A DNA stretch of 64,000 bases from Phycisphaerales bacterium (GCA_016716475.1 JADJWG010000004.1:186001-250000); one strand, 5' to 3'. Positions 43,407-52,522 are shown, counted from the first letter of the stretch. The notes: generated by a model from the sequence alone, not told the origin. Program-made: numbers and translations.

Positions 43407-44417
43407 TCAATCCGCGTGGTGCGGCTCTTCGGCCTTGGGCGGGCGATTCATGAGCTCGGTGATCGCGGTTACGGGCGGCTTATGTTCGAACAGCACTTCG
43501 TAGACCGCCTGCGTGATGGGCATTTCGACCCGGTGCCGCCGCGCGAGTTCCAGCACCGCTTGCGTCGTCGGAATGCCCTCGATCACCGCTCGACTCTCCC
43601 GGACCACCTGCTCCGGCGCCACGCCCTGGCCGATGCGATCCCCCGCGGTCCGGTTGCGGCCATAGGGTGACACGCAGGTCGTGAACAAGTCGCCGAGACC
43701 GGCCAGCCCGTTGAAGGTCTCGGCCCGCGCCCCCATCGCGACCCCCAATCGCGTGATTTCGACCAGGCCGCGCGTCACCAGTGCGGCTTTCGCGTTGTCA
43801 CCGGCCTTGAGCCCGTCAAGGATACCGGCTGCGATCGCGATCACGTTCTTCGTGGCCCCCGCCAGTTCCACGCCCAGCACGTCGGGGCTCGTGTACACAC
43901 GGAACCAGGAGGTGTTGAAGATCTGCTGCAACAGCGTCGCGAGTTCGGCCTGGTCCGACGCGATCACGACCGTCGCGGGCAGGCACCGCGCCAACTCGCG
44001 CGCGATGTTCGGCCCCGAGAGTACCGCCAGCGGGTGCCCGGGGGAGAGCGCGGCGAGAATCTCCGTCGGCCGGCAGCGCGAAGTGACTTCGATGCCTTTC
44101 GTCACGCTCGCGATGGGTACGCCCGCTGGAATCTCCGGCGCCACGTGCTGCCACGCGCCGCGCAGGAACTGGCAGGGGGTGGCCGACACGAGCAACTGCG
44201 TCTGTGCAAACGCGGCCCCGGCATGATTCGTCGGGGTGATGTGGTCTGACAGTCGCAGGCCCGGCAGGTAGCGGCGGTTCTCGCCGTCATGAATGATTTC
44301 GTCCACCGGCTCTTCTGGCCGGGCCAGCAGGGCCACCCGCACCCCGTTCGTCGCCAGCAGTTGCGCGGTGATGGTTGCCATCGCCCCGATGCCGACCACG
44401 GTGGCTTTCTCAATCAT
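43407..44417 (-). CDS. gpsA: Glycerol-3-phosphate dehydrogenase [NAD(P)+]
   Basis: A 336-aa GpsA, which reduces dihydroxyacetone phosphate to sn-glycerol-3-phosphate for phospholipid synthesis. Evident motifs: SVTKGIE, LSGPNIARE, ELAGATKNVIAIAAGI with the catalytic Lys, GLAGLGDLFTTC and GRNRTAG. The dinucleotide-binding loop reads VVGIGAMATI: Gly9 and Gly11 are present but the third Gly of GxGxxG is Ala14, a mild departure. ATG 44417 has AAGGAG 8-10 nt upstream and TAGAAT at 44449-44454 further up. Longer in-frame extensions lack this start signal. Confidence 0.92.
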   Translation of the reverse strand: MIEKATVVGIGAMATITAQLLATNGVRVALLARPEEPVDEIIHDGENRRYLPGLRLSDHITPTNHAGAAFAQTQLLVSATPCQFLRGAWQHVAPEIPAGVPIASVTKGIEVTSRCRPTEILAALSPGHPLAVLSGPNIARELARCLPATVVIASDQAELATLLQQIFNTSWFRVYTSPDVLGVELAGATKNVIAIAAGILDGLKAGDNAKAALVTRGLVEITRLGVAMGARAETFNGLAGLGDLFTTCVSPYGRNRTAGDRIGQGVAPEQVVRESRAVIEGIPTTQAVLELARRHRVEMPITQAVYEVLFEHKPPVTAITELMNRPPKAEEPHHAD

Positions 44418-44500
44418 CGTGCCAGCTCCTTCCGCAGCGCTCACCGCGATTCTACGGAGCACGGCGGCTCCGGTACAACTCGGCGACGCATTCACTCCGG

Positions 44501-45574
44501 CTACAGGATCAGCATCGCATCTCCGTAACTGAAGAACCGGTAGCGTTCCGCCACTGCGGCCGCGTACGCGGCGCGCACCTGGGCGCGGGTGCCGAAGGCC
44601 ATCACGAGTGCCAGCAAAGTGCTCTCCGGCAGGTGGAAATTCGTGAGCAGCCGATCCACGTGGCGAAAGCGATAAGGCGGGTACAGAAAAAGTCGTGTCC
44701 AGCCGCTGAACGCCGCTGCTGCATCCGCCCACACCCCCTCCGGCAGCGACTCCAGCACGCGGACCGCCGTCGTGCCCACCGCCACGATGCGCCCACCGCG
44801 CGCCCGACACGCCCGCAGTGCTGTCAGTGCATCCGAACGCACCTCGTACCATTCCGCGTGCATCGGGTGGTCTTGCAGATCCTCCACCTCGATCGGTGCG
44901 AACGTACCCAGCCCGACATGCAGGGTCACCGGTACGCGCTCCACGCCCCGCGCACCTAGTTCCGTCAGCAGTTCCGGGGTGAAATGCAGCCCAGCCGTGG
45001 GCGCCGCCACAGCGCCCGGGTGTGTGGCGTAGACCGTCTGGTAGCGCTCGTGGTCGCGCGCCCGCACCGTGGGTTCCGTTTTCACGCCGCGCCGGATGTA
45101 GGGTGGCAGCGGGGGTGCGCCGATCGCACTCAAGAGTGTCAGGGGGTCGATGTGCGGGTCCGGTCGCAGCCGCCAGGCACCCCGCTCGAGCCGCGCCACG
45201 GCTTGCAGGTGGGTGGGATGCCCGCGGCATGCCAGCGTTTCGCCGGGGCGCAGGCGGCCGGCCGACTTCAGCAGGCAGATCCACTCGGCCGCGCCAGGTG
45301 CGGGCGCAGGCGTGGAATCGACGCGCAGAAAAAGGGCCTCGATGCGTCCGCCCGTCGCGCGCTCCAGATCAAAGCGGGCCGGTATCACGCGGGTGTCATT
45401 GGTGACGAGGCAGTCGCCGGGATCGAGATAGGCACCAAGATCACGGAAAGTGCGGTGTTCGATCCGGCCGGTGTCCCGGTGCAGCACCAGCAGTCGGGCC
45501 GCATCGCGCGGTGTAATAGGTTGCTGGGCAATGAGTTCGGGCGGTAGTTCGTAGTGCAGTTCGTCGCGGCGCAT
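44501..45574 (-). CDS. queA: S-adenosylmethionine:tRNA ribosyltransferase-isomerase
   Basis: A 357-aa QueA, which moves the ribosyl part of SAM onto 7-aminomethyl-7-deazaguanine in tRNA to make epoxyqueuosine. Motifs: LPPELIAQQP at the N-terminus, DTRVIPAR, PPYIRR, YQTVYA, GAVAAPTAGLHFT, HVGLGTFAPI and NFHLPESTLL near the C-terminus. Length is typical (about 340-360). With the precursor transporter at 255-1061 and the QueD-like protein at 1131 it shows that this organism makes queuosine, from salvage and/or de novo. AAAGG lies 7 nt before the ATG. Confidence 0.95.
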   Translation of the reverse strand: MRRDELHYELPPELIAQQPITPRDAARLLVLHRDTGRIEHRTFRDLGAYLDPGDCLVTNDTRVIPARFDLERATGGRIEALFLRVDSTPAPAPGAAEWICLLKSAGRLRPGETLACRGHPTHLQAVARLERGAWRLRPDPHIDPLTLLSAIGAPPLPPYIRRGVKTEPTVRARDHERYQTVYATHPGAVAAPTAGLHFTPELLTELGARGVERVPVTLHVGLGTFAPIEVEDLQDHPMHAEWYEVRSDALTALRACRARGGRIVAVGTTAVRVLESLPEGVWADAAAAFSGWTRLFLYPPYRFRHVDRLLTNFHLPESTLLALVMAFGTRAQVRAAYAAAVAERYRFFSYGDAMLIL

Positions 45575-45614
45575 GCGCGGCCTTTGCGTTTGACATAAGC
45601 AGGGGGCGGGCTGC

Positions 45615-45653
45615 GCGCCGGCGTCGGCGTCGGCGGCCCCGCCCCGCCGGCGC
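45615..45653 (-). terminator. GC-rich hairpin downstream of the isomerase-like gene
   Basis: GCGCCGGCG (45615-45623) pairs perfectly with CGCCGGCGC (45645-45653) around a 21-nt loop. It lies about 50 nt past the stop at 45701 and just before queA. No T-run follows, so its role as terminator is uncertain. Confidence 0.4.
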
Positions 45654-45700
45654 CGGACCTCACAGGGCAGTGGCAATTTCCACCGCCATGACCGGCAATT

Positions 45701-47164
45701 CTACTCCTGCAGTACGACCGGCTCGATTCCCAGCAGTTCACACGCCGCCGACAGCGCCGCCACGTGGTTTCCGATGATCGCGTGGATATGGTTGCTGCTG
45801 TAGTTCTGCCGCAGCGTCTTGAGGGTGATGTCGAACTTCGCGAATGCGTGCGGCCATTCGTATGTCGTCTGCTTGGCGAGTTTCTCTTCCATCGAACGGG
45901 TCAGTTTTGCGAAGCTACCCGTAAAGATGTGCATGAGATAGTGGCCGCGGCGCCGCACAATCCGCCCGAAGGTGACCTCCTTCGCCGGAGCCGCGTAGAA
46001 CTGCACACTGCCACCGCCGCCCCGGAAGTAGAACGGGGACGCTGGCCGGATGTGGCACTCTTTCCAGTTGGAACGAGCGTGGTTCGAGCGCTTGGCGAAC
46101 CACGGTGCGTGCTGGCCGCTGTTCACGAGGTCGTAGAGCTCGAGTTTCTCGTGATAGTGCCGCAAGTCGGCGAAGAGCACGGGAGTGCCGCTCAGGTGGT
46201 GCATGAGCTGCATCGTGAGCGCGCCGTTGCTGTCGCACTCCGTCGCACAGATGAGCGGTTTCTTCTCGGCATCCTCCCAGTCGCTGATGTCATTGAGCAG
46301 CGCTTCCTGCACGTCGGCGATGCACAGGTCCGGCCACTCGGTCATGTCGAGTTGCCCGGTCAGACCGCAGAAGTCGATACCCTCCTGCTTGCAGAAGTCT
46401 TTCATCGCCAGATACATGCGAACCTGGCGGGCCAGCGTGCCATCGAGCCCGGGCGTCAGCACCTTGTCGTCGTAGTGGATCTGCGCGGCGTGCTTCTCGA
46501 GCCACTTCAAACCCGCTTCGACGCGCTCCGGCGCGATCCGCTGTGCCATCTGCCAGAGGTGCAGTTGCCCGCGGTGGTAGACGTGAATGCCGAACTGGTC
46601 CATCCACTGCGAGGGGTCGATGTGACCCGTGTACATCCCCATCGAGGGGCCGTCGAATTCCCCGTAACGCTGGCCGTGGAGCAGCGCGGCGGCGCGCTCG
46701 CCGCGGGCCCGCTCATCGGGATCGTGCCGGGCGAGGAAGCGGTCCACCTCCTGCTGAACGTCAGCCCTGCGGATGTCGCCCAGCACGCGGCCGAAGGGGC
46801 GGCCGACTTCGTCCAGCGTGCCCGCCGATGCGAAGAACGCGACCCAGCCGGGGTGTGATGGCAGTATGTTGCCGACCTGCAGGATCGGGACTTCGGGCAT
46901 CAGATTCGCGACTTGCGCGGTGAGATCCGGAAACGACCAGACGCAGAAATTGAATACGACTACGTCGGGATAGGCCAGCGCGATACGCCGCGCTTCCGCC
47001 CGCGCCGTCTCATAGTTCCAGACAATTTTGCGCGCGATCACGACATCGTGCTTCTTCCGGCGGAAGTAATCGGCCAGCCGCTCCTGGAACATGCGGCAGT
47101 CTTTCTCGGTGGCCTTGGCGACGCGAGCTCGTCCGTCGGTGAAGGTAACGATGCCGATTTTCAT
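45701..47164 (-). CDS. L-fucose/L-arabinose isomerase-like protein
   Basis: A 487-aa protein of the FucI/AraA-like fold, aldose-ketose isomerases that use Mn. The N-terminus MKIGIVTFTDGRARV and the WNYETARAEARRIALAYPDVVVF region (cut here) match the N-terminal domain; GLTGQLDMTEWPDLCIADV and CATECDSNGALTMQLM contain the Glu and Asp that would bind metal; a late HIHAIIGNH holds the His. Members include L-fucose isomerase and more distant sugar or sulfo-sugar isomerases, so the substrate is open. No transporter or kinase is adjacent. GGAGAG precedes the ATG. Confidence 0.75.
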   Translation of the reverse strand: MKIGIVTFTDGRARVAKATEKDCRMFQERLADYFRRKKHDVVIARKIVWNYETARAEARRIALAYPDVVVFNFCVWSFPDLTAQVANLMPEVPILQVGNILPSHPGWVAFFASAGTLDEVGRPFGRVLGDIRRADVQQEVDRFLARHDPDERARGERAAALLHGQRYGEFDGPSMGMYTGHIDPSQWMDQFGIHVYHRGQLHLWQMAQRIAPERVEAGLKWLEKHAAQIHYDDKVLTPGLDGTLARQVRMYLAMKDFCKQEGIDFCGLTGQLDMTEWPDLCIADVQEALLNDISDWEDAEKKPLICATECDSNGALTMQLMHHLSGTPVLFADLRHYHEKLELYDLVNSGQHAPWFAKRSNHARSNWKECHIRPASPFYFRGGGGSVQFYAAPAKEVTFGRIVRRRGHYLMHIFTGSFAKLTRSMEEKLAKQTTYEWPHAFAKFDITLKTLRQNYSSNHIHAIIGNHVAALSAACELLGIEPVVLQE

Positions 47165-47313
47165 GGCGCTCTCCGCGGCGAGGGGTAGTGGTTAGCGATG
47201 CCTGCGGCCGGGGCCGCGTGCCGAAACGGTATTAGGGGGGGCGGGACGCGGTTTCGCAAGGTCGGCCGGGGAGCTGTGGGTGGCGGGAACGACGTTCTCC
47301 GCGCGGCTCCGAG

Positions 47314-47341
47314 TTGTGCCCGGCCGCCCTCCGTCTACAAT
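47314..47341 (+). promoter_or_regulatory. Promoter TTGTGC-N16-TACAAT
   Basis: TTGTGC (47314-47319) and TACAAT (47336-47341), 16-bp spacing, about 65 nt before the ATG at 47407, which has GGAGG 8 nt upstream. Confidence 0.5.
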
Positions 47342-47406
47342 GCACTGCGGCAGGCGGGTGGAGTGCGCCCACGGATGGGCCCGCGCCGCAGAACGGAGGC
47401 CTCACC

Positions 47407-48276
47407 ATGTCGCCACGGAAGAATCGCCCGGTCCTCTATGAGGTGCATGCGCGGACGCTCCGCGGCAAGGGGCGCAGCTTCATCCCCCGGACCCCGCAAC
47501 CGCCGGCACCACCCTCGGCCACGCCGCCGGCGGCACCGGCCGTCGTGCCGGAAGCGGTTGATCTCCCCGCCGGGATGGCAGCATTCGATGGCCTCGACGA
47601 GACGTCGTGGAGTGGTGTGCGCTATGCCGCCGGTCGCGTCTATCTCGCGCTGGGCTGGCCGCACCTTGTGGTGCTGGGTGCCGCTCTGTTGTGTCTTATC
47701 GTCGCTTCTTTCCAGGCCGGGCGCAGCTCCGTCGCTCCGCCCCGGGAGAATGTGCAGCAGGGCAGTGCGGCCCTCGCGGATGCACTCAGCGCGACACCGG
47801 TTCAGCGTGCGGCTCCACCTGATGCCCTGCCGACACCCACCGAAGGGTCACGCGGCGGCGACCTGCGACCCGGACAAGGGCGGGGTAATGAGGGTGTTGT
47901 TGCGACGCCCTATACGCCGATGATTTCCGGCACGAACACGCCGACGGCGACGGCCCAGGAGTCCCAGCGGCCAACGCCCGTCCTGGAGACGCCGGCGTCC
48001 TTCACGCCGCAGCGCGGCTCGTTCCATGTGCTAGTGCAGTACTTCCGCCGTGCAGCGCGGGGCGATGCCGACCGGGCCGCGGCCTACCTCACGGAGAATG
48101 GCGTACCGGCTGCGGTGCTCGAAGGTGCCGGCGACTGGCAGCTTGTGGCGACCCAGGCCTTCACGACCGAGGCGCAGGCCCGGACGCTGGTTGATCGCAT
48201 CAAGACCCTCGGGCGCGAGTACTTCCGTGCCGGCGGCGGCTACTCCTTTGATGGGGCCGCCCCGCGACGTTATTAG
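47407..48276 (+). CDS. Membrane-anchored protein with a SPOR-like C-terminus
   Basis: A 289-aa protein with a Pro-rich cytoplasmic N-terminus, one transmembrane helix near residue 90 (LVVLGAALLCLIVASF), a long Ser/Thr/Pro-rich linker and a compact C-terminal domain (about 205-280) with the two beta-alpha units of a SPOR-like fold (SFHVLVQYF, AAAYLTENGVPA, WQLVATQAF). SPOR domains bind denuded glycan strands at division septa, so a cell-envelope role is possible; planctomycetes have reduced or altered peptidoglycan, so this is inference. GGAGG sets the ATG. Confidence 0.65.
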   Translation: MSPRKNRPVLYEVHARTLRGKGRSFIPRTPQPPAPPSATPPAAPAVVPEAVDLPAGMAAFDGLDETSWSGVRYAAGRVYLALGWPHLVVLGAALLCLIVASFQAGRSSVAPPRENVQQGSAALADALSATPVQRAAPPDALPTPTEGSRGGDLRPGQGRGNEGVVATPYTPMISGTNTPTATAQESQRPTPVLETPASFTPQRGSFHVLVQYFRRAARGDADRAAAYLTENGVPAAVLEGAGDWQLVATQAFTTEAQARTLVDRIKTLGREYFRAGGGYSFDGAAPRRY

Positions 48277-48288
48277 CGGCTCTCCCAG

Positions 48289-48318
48289 CCCCAACTTCCT
48301 GGCAGGATGGAGTTGGGG
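48289..48318 (+). repeat. Hairpin repeat, CCCAGCCCCAA family, copy 2
   Basis: CCCCAACT (48289-48296) pairs with AGTTGGGG (48311-48318). It follows the SPOR-like stop by 12 nt and shares CCCAGCCCCAA (48284-48294) with the copy at 39644. It may act as a transcription stop. Confidence 0.45.
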
Positions 48319-48344
48319 TCAGGGTTGAGAATTCGAAGTCATGC

Positions 48345-48381
48345 GCCCCGCTTCCGGTTTCTCCCCTCTGGGGAGCGGGGC
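48345..48381 (+). terminator. Second hairpin in the same gap
   Basis: GCCCCGC (48345-48351) pairs with GCGGGGC (48375-48381), with TCCCC/GGGGA inside around a 3-nt loop. ATTAGGATT follows, a weak T-containing tail. Together with the copy at 48289 this fills most of the gap before the TPR gene. Confidence 0.4.
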
Positions 48382-48474
48382 ATTAGGATTACTCCTCGTA
48401 AACGGTGGTCGGGGAGCTGCCGCTTACTCATGTTTTCCGTTGAGTAGCAACCGCCCAAGGGCTGAAGATTCGCC

Positions 48475-48785
48475 ATGCCCACACGCCTTGAACAACTACA
48501 GAAACTCGTTGCGGTCGATCCGAACGATCCGTTCGCACACTACGGTGTCGGACTTGAGCTCCTGGGGCTAGAGCGGTTCGAGGAGGCCTGTGCGGCCTTC
48601 ACCGCGGCGCTCGAGCGGGATCCCAACTATGTTGCCGCTTACCACCTGCGCGCCCGCACCGAGATCAAAATGGGGCCCGCCCCGCGGCGGCGGAAACCCT
48701 GCGTGCGGGGATCGCGGCCGCGCAGCGTGTTGGTGATCGCCATGCCGCGGCGGAGATGGCGGAACTGCTGGAGTCCCTCGGATGA
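48475..48785 (+). CDS. Small TPR protein, apparently frameshifted, coupled to dapB
   Basis: The frame opens MPTRLEQLQKLVAVDPNDPF and contains one clear TPR unit (AHYGVGLELLGLERFEEACA). After ...RTEIKMG (about codon 65) the frame turns into low-quality, Arg-rich sequence. Shifting the frame at the GGGGCCCG run restores a good TPR-like end: AAAETLRAGIAAAQRVGD...AELLESLG, then TGA. That stop overlaps the dapB ATG as ATGA, the usual operon junction here, which strongly supports the shifted reading. One base seems to be missing near 48675. Whether this is a real mutation, a sequencing error or programmed slippage cannot be decided. Intact length would be about 103 aa. Confidence 0.6.
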
Positions 48786-49573
48786 GCGTACGTGTAGGTA
48801 TCGTGGGTTGCACCGGTCAAATGGGCCAGACGCTGATCCGCTTGCTTGCGGAGGAGAAGGAGCTGCGCCTGGCCAGCGCGGTGACGATGCCCGGCGACCC
48901 GCACCTGGGAGCCGACGCGGGTCTCCGTGCCGGTGTGGGAGCGGTCGGAGTAGCGATCTCCACGGAATTGTCCGAGGTCGATGTCGCGATCGAGTTCACC
49001 CTGCCGGCCGGCTGCATGCACTGGGTCGCGGCATGTGCCACGCGCGGCATCGCGCTCGTCAGTGGCACGACGGGACTCGGACCGGCGGAGCAAGCCACAC
49101 TCGCGGAGGCCGCTCGACGCATTCCGATTGTCTGGGCGCCCAATATGAGCGTGGGAGTCAATCTGTTGCTGGCGCTGGTCGAAGATGTTGCGGCCCGGCT
49201 CGGTGATGCGTGGGATGTCGAGATCATCGAAGCCCACCACCGCCGCAAGGTGGACGCCCCGAGCGGAACTGCCGATGCACTGCTCCGCGCCGTCGCGGCC
49301 GGTCGGCAGCGTGATGCCGCCGAGATCTCCGTCTTCGGCCGACGGGGTCATGTGGGGCCACGCCCCGCGGGCGAGGTTGGCGTGCATGCGGTCCGGCTGG
49401 GTTCCATCGTGGGAGCGCACGACGTGCACTTCGCCAGCGAAGAGGAAGTTGTCACCCTCAGCCACCAGGCCCTCTCGCGTGCAGCATTCGCGCGTGGGGC
49501 GCTCCGCGCCGCGCGCTGGATCGGTGGACGTCCGCCCGGGTTGTATTCGATGCGTGCCGTGCTGCTCTCATAG
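48782..49573 (+). CDS. dapB: 4-hydroxy-tetrahydrodipicolinate reductase
   Basis: A 263-aa DapB, which reduces HTPA to tetrahydrodipicolinate in lysine and diaminopimelate synthesis. NAD(P)-binding loop GIVGCTGQMG is at residues 6-15, VSGTTGLG near 93-100, WAPNMSVGVN near 118-127, and the catalytic HHRRKVDAPSGT has His152-His153, Lys156 and SGT at 161-163. The start overlaps the stop of the small TPR gene. A hairpin at 49591-49619 follows. With lysC it implies diaminopimelate-type lysine synthesis. Confidence 0.95.
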   Translation: MSVRVGIVGCTGQMGQTLIRLLAEEKELRLASAVTMPGDPHLGADAGLRAGVGAVGVAISTELSEVDVAIEFTLPAGCMHWVAACATRGIALVSGTTGLGPAEQATLAEAARRIPIVWAPNMSVGVNLLLALVEDVAARLGDAWDVEIIEAHHRRKVDAPSGTADALLRAVAAGRQRDAAEISVFGRRGHVGPRPAGEVGVHAVRLGSIVGAHDVHFASEEEVVTLSHQALSRAAFARGALRAARWIGGRPPGLYSMRAVLLS

Positions 49574-49590
49574 ACCGGGGTCTTTTATCT

Positions 49591-49619
49591 GACAGCCCCC
49601 CGATGCTTCCGGGGGTGTC
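49591..49619 (+). terminator. Hairpin after dapB
   Basis: GACA...CCCCC pairs with GGGGG...TGTC (about 9 bp with one bulge), 18 nt after the dapB stop. No T-run follows; probably a weak or rho-assisted stop. Confidence 0.45.
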
Positions 49620-49782
49620 GGCCTGCGGTTTCGGTACACGGCCGGGAACCCCTCCCTGCAACCCATTTCGCCCCGCCAGTTATGGGAAACCCGCGCCGTC
49701 TACGGCCAACGCACGCCCTGGGCAAGCGTTGATCAACAGACTGGCGAATCAGGCCGACGAACCCCTCAGCAAGCCGCAGACC

Positions 49783-50220
49783 ATGCTGACTGCCAGTTGC
49801 GCCGAAGCGGACCAGCGGTCTACTGCGATTGCCAAGCGGGAAGTGCGTGCCGCGGTCGGAGGGCAGAGGAGTTGCGCCTTGACGCTGACGCGTTACTGGG
49901 ATCGGCGGCGATTTATCCGGGTTCCCGCGGAGGGTCCGGCCCGGTGGACCTCGGGCCCCTACACCGGCTTCGGGGAACTGCTCGACATTTCCCCCGGTGG
50001 GGCGGGCTTGCGCGTGTCCGCGGTGAAATCCGCCCATGTGGGTGCGCGACTCTCGCTCGACATCCCGCTTGCCTCTGGCTCCGTCTGGCGCGTGGCCACC
50101 CATGCCAAGGTGGTCTGCAAGCGCCCCGAAGCCGACGGCAGCTATCGTGTCGGCCTCGAGTTCGAGCGGTTGGAGCAACCCGGCAGGGAGGCGGGTGCAT
50201 GCAGTGCGGATGAGCAGTAA
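49783..50220 (+). CDS. PilZ-domain protein
   Basis: A 145-aa protein that is mostly one PilZ domain, the c-di-GMP receptor fold. The RxxxR-type motif is RRRFIRV and the DxSxxG-type motif is LDISPGGAGL, so nucleotide binding is likely. The first 40 residues have no recognisable feature, and the start is uncertain: ATG 49783 is used, but a frame remains open back to 49603 and a TTG nearer the domain is also possible. No motility or cellulose gene is adjacent. It may link c-di-GMP to the surface functions seen elsewhere. Confidence 0.75.
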   Translation: MLTASCAEADQRSTAIAKREVRAAVGGQRSCALTLTRYWDRRRFIRVPAEGPARWTSGPYTGFGELLDISPGGAGLRVSAVKSAHVGARLSLDIPLASGSVWRVATHAKVVCKRPEADGSYRVGLEFERLEQPGREAGACSADEQ

Positions 50221-50336
50221 CCCTGTCCGCGTATGCTTCCGCTGCAAGCCGGAGGCCGACCCGACACCCATCTCCATCTGAAAAGCGGCCAACGCAGCAG
50301 TCATCGTCTGCGCATTCCCGGCAGCCCATCCTCCGG

Positions 50337-50342
50337 TACAAT
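50337..50342 (+). promoter_or_regulatory. -10 box TACAAT upstream of the Fe-S oxidoreductase
   Basis: TACAAT about 80 nt before the ATG at 50423. TTCCCG at 50315-50320 is a weak -35 at 16 bp. Confidence 0.4.
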
Positions 50343-50422
50343 CGCGTCCGCAGGTCGAACACGTCGGAGTCTGCGGCCGCGGCCTGACACGCGCCGCGTC
50401 GGTACACGATCGGAGAACCAGG

Positions 50423-52522
50423 ATGGGGCCACTCCCGATGACCTTGCTGCTGCTGGTGGCGTTCGCGGGCTTCAGCTACACGGCGTGGCGTCGCTGGCGG
50501 CTGCTGCGGGTGGCGCGACGTCCGGAGTCGCGTTGCGACCGACTGGGGGAACGCGTGGGGGGCGTCTTGCGCTACGTGCTCGGGCAGTACCGCATGCCGC
50601 GCTACGCGGCCGCGGGCTGGGCGCACGTGCTCGTGTTCGCCGGTTTCGTGGTGCTGCTGCTGAATTCAATCCTGTTGTGGGTGCGTGGTTTCGTGCCGCC
50701 CGGCAGCCCCGTATACGACCTGTGGATCTTCGGCGTGGACCAGCCGCTCGGGGCCGCATATGCCCTGCTTCGCGATGTATTCACCGTGCTGGTGATCCTC
50801 GGTGTTGTTGTCTTCGTGTGGAATCGGGTTGTGCTGCGCCTCACACGCCTGACGCTCAGCAGCGAGGGACTGCTCATTCTGGGCATCATTTTTGCCATGA
50901 TGGCCGCCGATCTCGTCTACGAAGGTGTCGAGATTCACCGGCATCTTGGCGGGCCGTTCGTCGCCGTGATGCCCTTCGCGTCGCTGGTAGCATATATGGT
51001 GGGCGACAATGCTGTCCTCTGGCACCTCGGCTTTTGGCTGCACGCCGGGCTGGTCCTGCTGTTCCTGAACCTGCTGCCCTACGGGAAGCACTTCCACATC
51101 CTCACCGTCGTGCCGAACATCTTTGCGCGCCAGCTCGGGCCACGCGGCCGCCTGGCACCGGTGGCCGACCTCGAGGGCCGCGTGGAGCGCGAGGAAACAC
51201 TCGGCGTGAAGACGCTACGGGATTTCTCGTGGAAGGACATGCTCGATCTGTACACCTGCACCGAGTGCGGCCGCTGCTCCGACCAGTGTCCGGCCACGCG
51301 CACCGGCAAGCTCCTGTCGCCGAAGCACCTGCTGATCGGGCTGCGGGATCATGCCTACCTGCGCGAACGGGCGCTGGTCGCTCCGGCTACGAACGGCTCC
51401 ACCGCCGCAGGCGGGCCCGACATCGAAGCCCCGGGCCGGCCGCACGGTGTCCGCGGATACACGTCGGGCACGGCTCCGGCAGATGCGGTGCGCGCCCATG
51501 AAGCCCTGGTGCCGGCCTGGATTGACCCCGAGGTGCTGTGGGGCTGTACAACGTGCGGAGCGTGCGAGGAGGAGTGTCCGGTCCTGATCACCTACATCGA
51601 CAAGATTGTCGGCCTGCGACAGAACCTCGCGATGGAGCAGGGGCTGGTGCCGTCGCAGTTGCAGCAGATGTTCCAAGCGCTCGAGAACGCCGGCAATCCG
51701 TACAGCTTCCCCAACGACCGCCGCGCCGAATGGGCCGCCGGGCTGAATGTGCCGCTGCGTAGCGAGAAGCCGGACGCGGAGTACTTGTACTGGGTGGGCT
51801 GCGGGCCGTCCTTCGATGACCGCTCGCGTCGCATCGCACAGGCATTCGCGCGACTGCTCCAGGCGGCCGACGTGGATTTCGCGATTCTTGGCCCGGAGGA
51901 AACCTGCAATGGTGATCCGGCCCGGCGGGCGGGCAACGAGTTTCTCTTCCAGATGCTCGCTCAGCAGAACGTCGCCACGCTCCAGGGCTACCAGGTACGG
52001 AAGATCGTGACGACCTGCCCGCACTGCTACAACACGCTCAGCCACGAGTACCCCGATTTTGGTGGTAAGTTCGAGGTGGTCCATCACACCGAACTGCTGG
52101 CGGAACTGCTGCGCAGCGGGCGCCTGAAACCGGTGCGCCCCGTACCGCTCGAGTTGGTGTACCACGACGCCTGCTACCTTGGTCGGCACAACGGCGTGTA
52201 CGACGCACCGCGCGCCGTGCTGGCCGCGATCCCCGGGGTTGCGTTGCATGAGCCGGTCGCACGGCGCGACCGCGGGATGTGTTGCGGTGCGGGCGGCGCG
52301 CAGATGTGGAAGGAAGAGGAAAGCGGTGCGCAACGGGTGAATCACGCCCGTGTCGAGCAGCTCGTCACGGCACTGCCGCAGGCCCGCACGGTCGAACAGG
52401 CGGTGGCCTCGGCCTGCCCCTTCTGCAAGACTATGCTCACGGACGGGCTGGCCGATACCGCCCGGGACAACGTGCGCCAACTCGACGTGGCCGAGGTTCT
52501 GTGGGAGGCGCTGAAAGAGTAA
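50423..52522 (+). CDS. HdrD-like membrane Fe-S oxidoreductase
   Basis: A 699-aa protein with about five N-terminal helices resembling a cytochrome-b-like membrane domain (about 1-220), two [4Fe-4S] ferredoxin motifs (CTECGRCSDQCPATRTG and CTTCGACEEECPVLI) and two C-terminal CCG domains (WVGCGPSFDD, TCPHCYNTL, HDACYLGRHNG, MCCGAGGAQM and CPFCKTML). This is the architecture of heterodisulfide-reductase-related proteins that often move electrons between a quinone pool and an ETF or acyl-CoA dehydrogenase. No ETF gene is in the window. The partner is unknown. Confidence 0.85.
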   Translation: MGPLPMTLLLLVAFAGFSYTAWRRWRLLRVARRPESRCDRLGERVGGVLRYVLGQYRMPRYAAAGWAHVLVFAGFVVLLLNSILLWVRGFVPPGSPVYDLWIFGVDQPLGAAYALLRDVFTVLVILGVVVFVWNRVVLRLTRLTLSSEGLLILGIIFAMMAADLVYEGVEIHRHLGGPFVAVMPFASLVAYMVGDNAVLWHLGFWLHAGLVLLFLNLLPYGKHFHILTVVPNIFARQLGPRGRLAPVADLEGRVEREETLGVKTLRDFSWKDMLDLYTCTECGRCSDQCPATRTGKLLSPKHLLIGLRDHAYLRERALVAPATNGSTAAGGPDIEAPGRPHGVRGYTSGTAPADAVRAHEALVPAWIDPEVLWGCTTCGACEEECPVLITYIDKIVGLRQNLAMEQGLVPSQLQQMFQALENAGNPYSFPNDRRAEWAAGLNVPLRSEKPDAEYLYWVGCGPSFDDRSRRIAQAFARLLQAADVDFAILGPEETCNGDPARRAGNEFLFQMLAQQNVATLQGYQVRKIVTTCPHCYNTLSHEYPDFGGKFEVVHHTELLAELLRSGRLKPVRPVPLELVYHDACYLGRHNGVYDAPRAVLAAIPGVALHEPVARRDRGMCCGAGGAQMWKEEESGAQRVNHARVEQLVTALPQARTVEQAVASACPFCKTMLTDGLADTARDNVRQLDVAEVLWEALKE

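Noticed and set aside
43315..43410. Upstream TTG start for the histidine kinase
   Set aside because: It would overlap the gpsA stop and add a segment with no domain; ATG 43314 has a plausible ribosome site.
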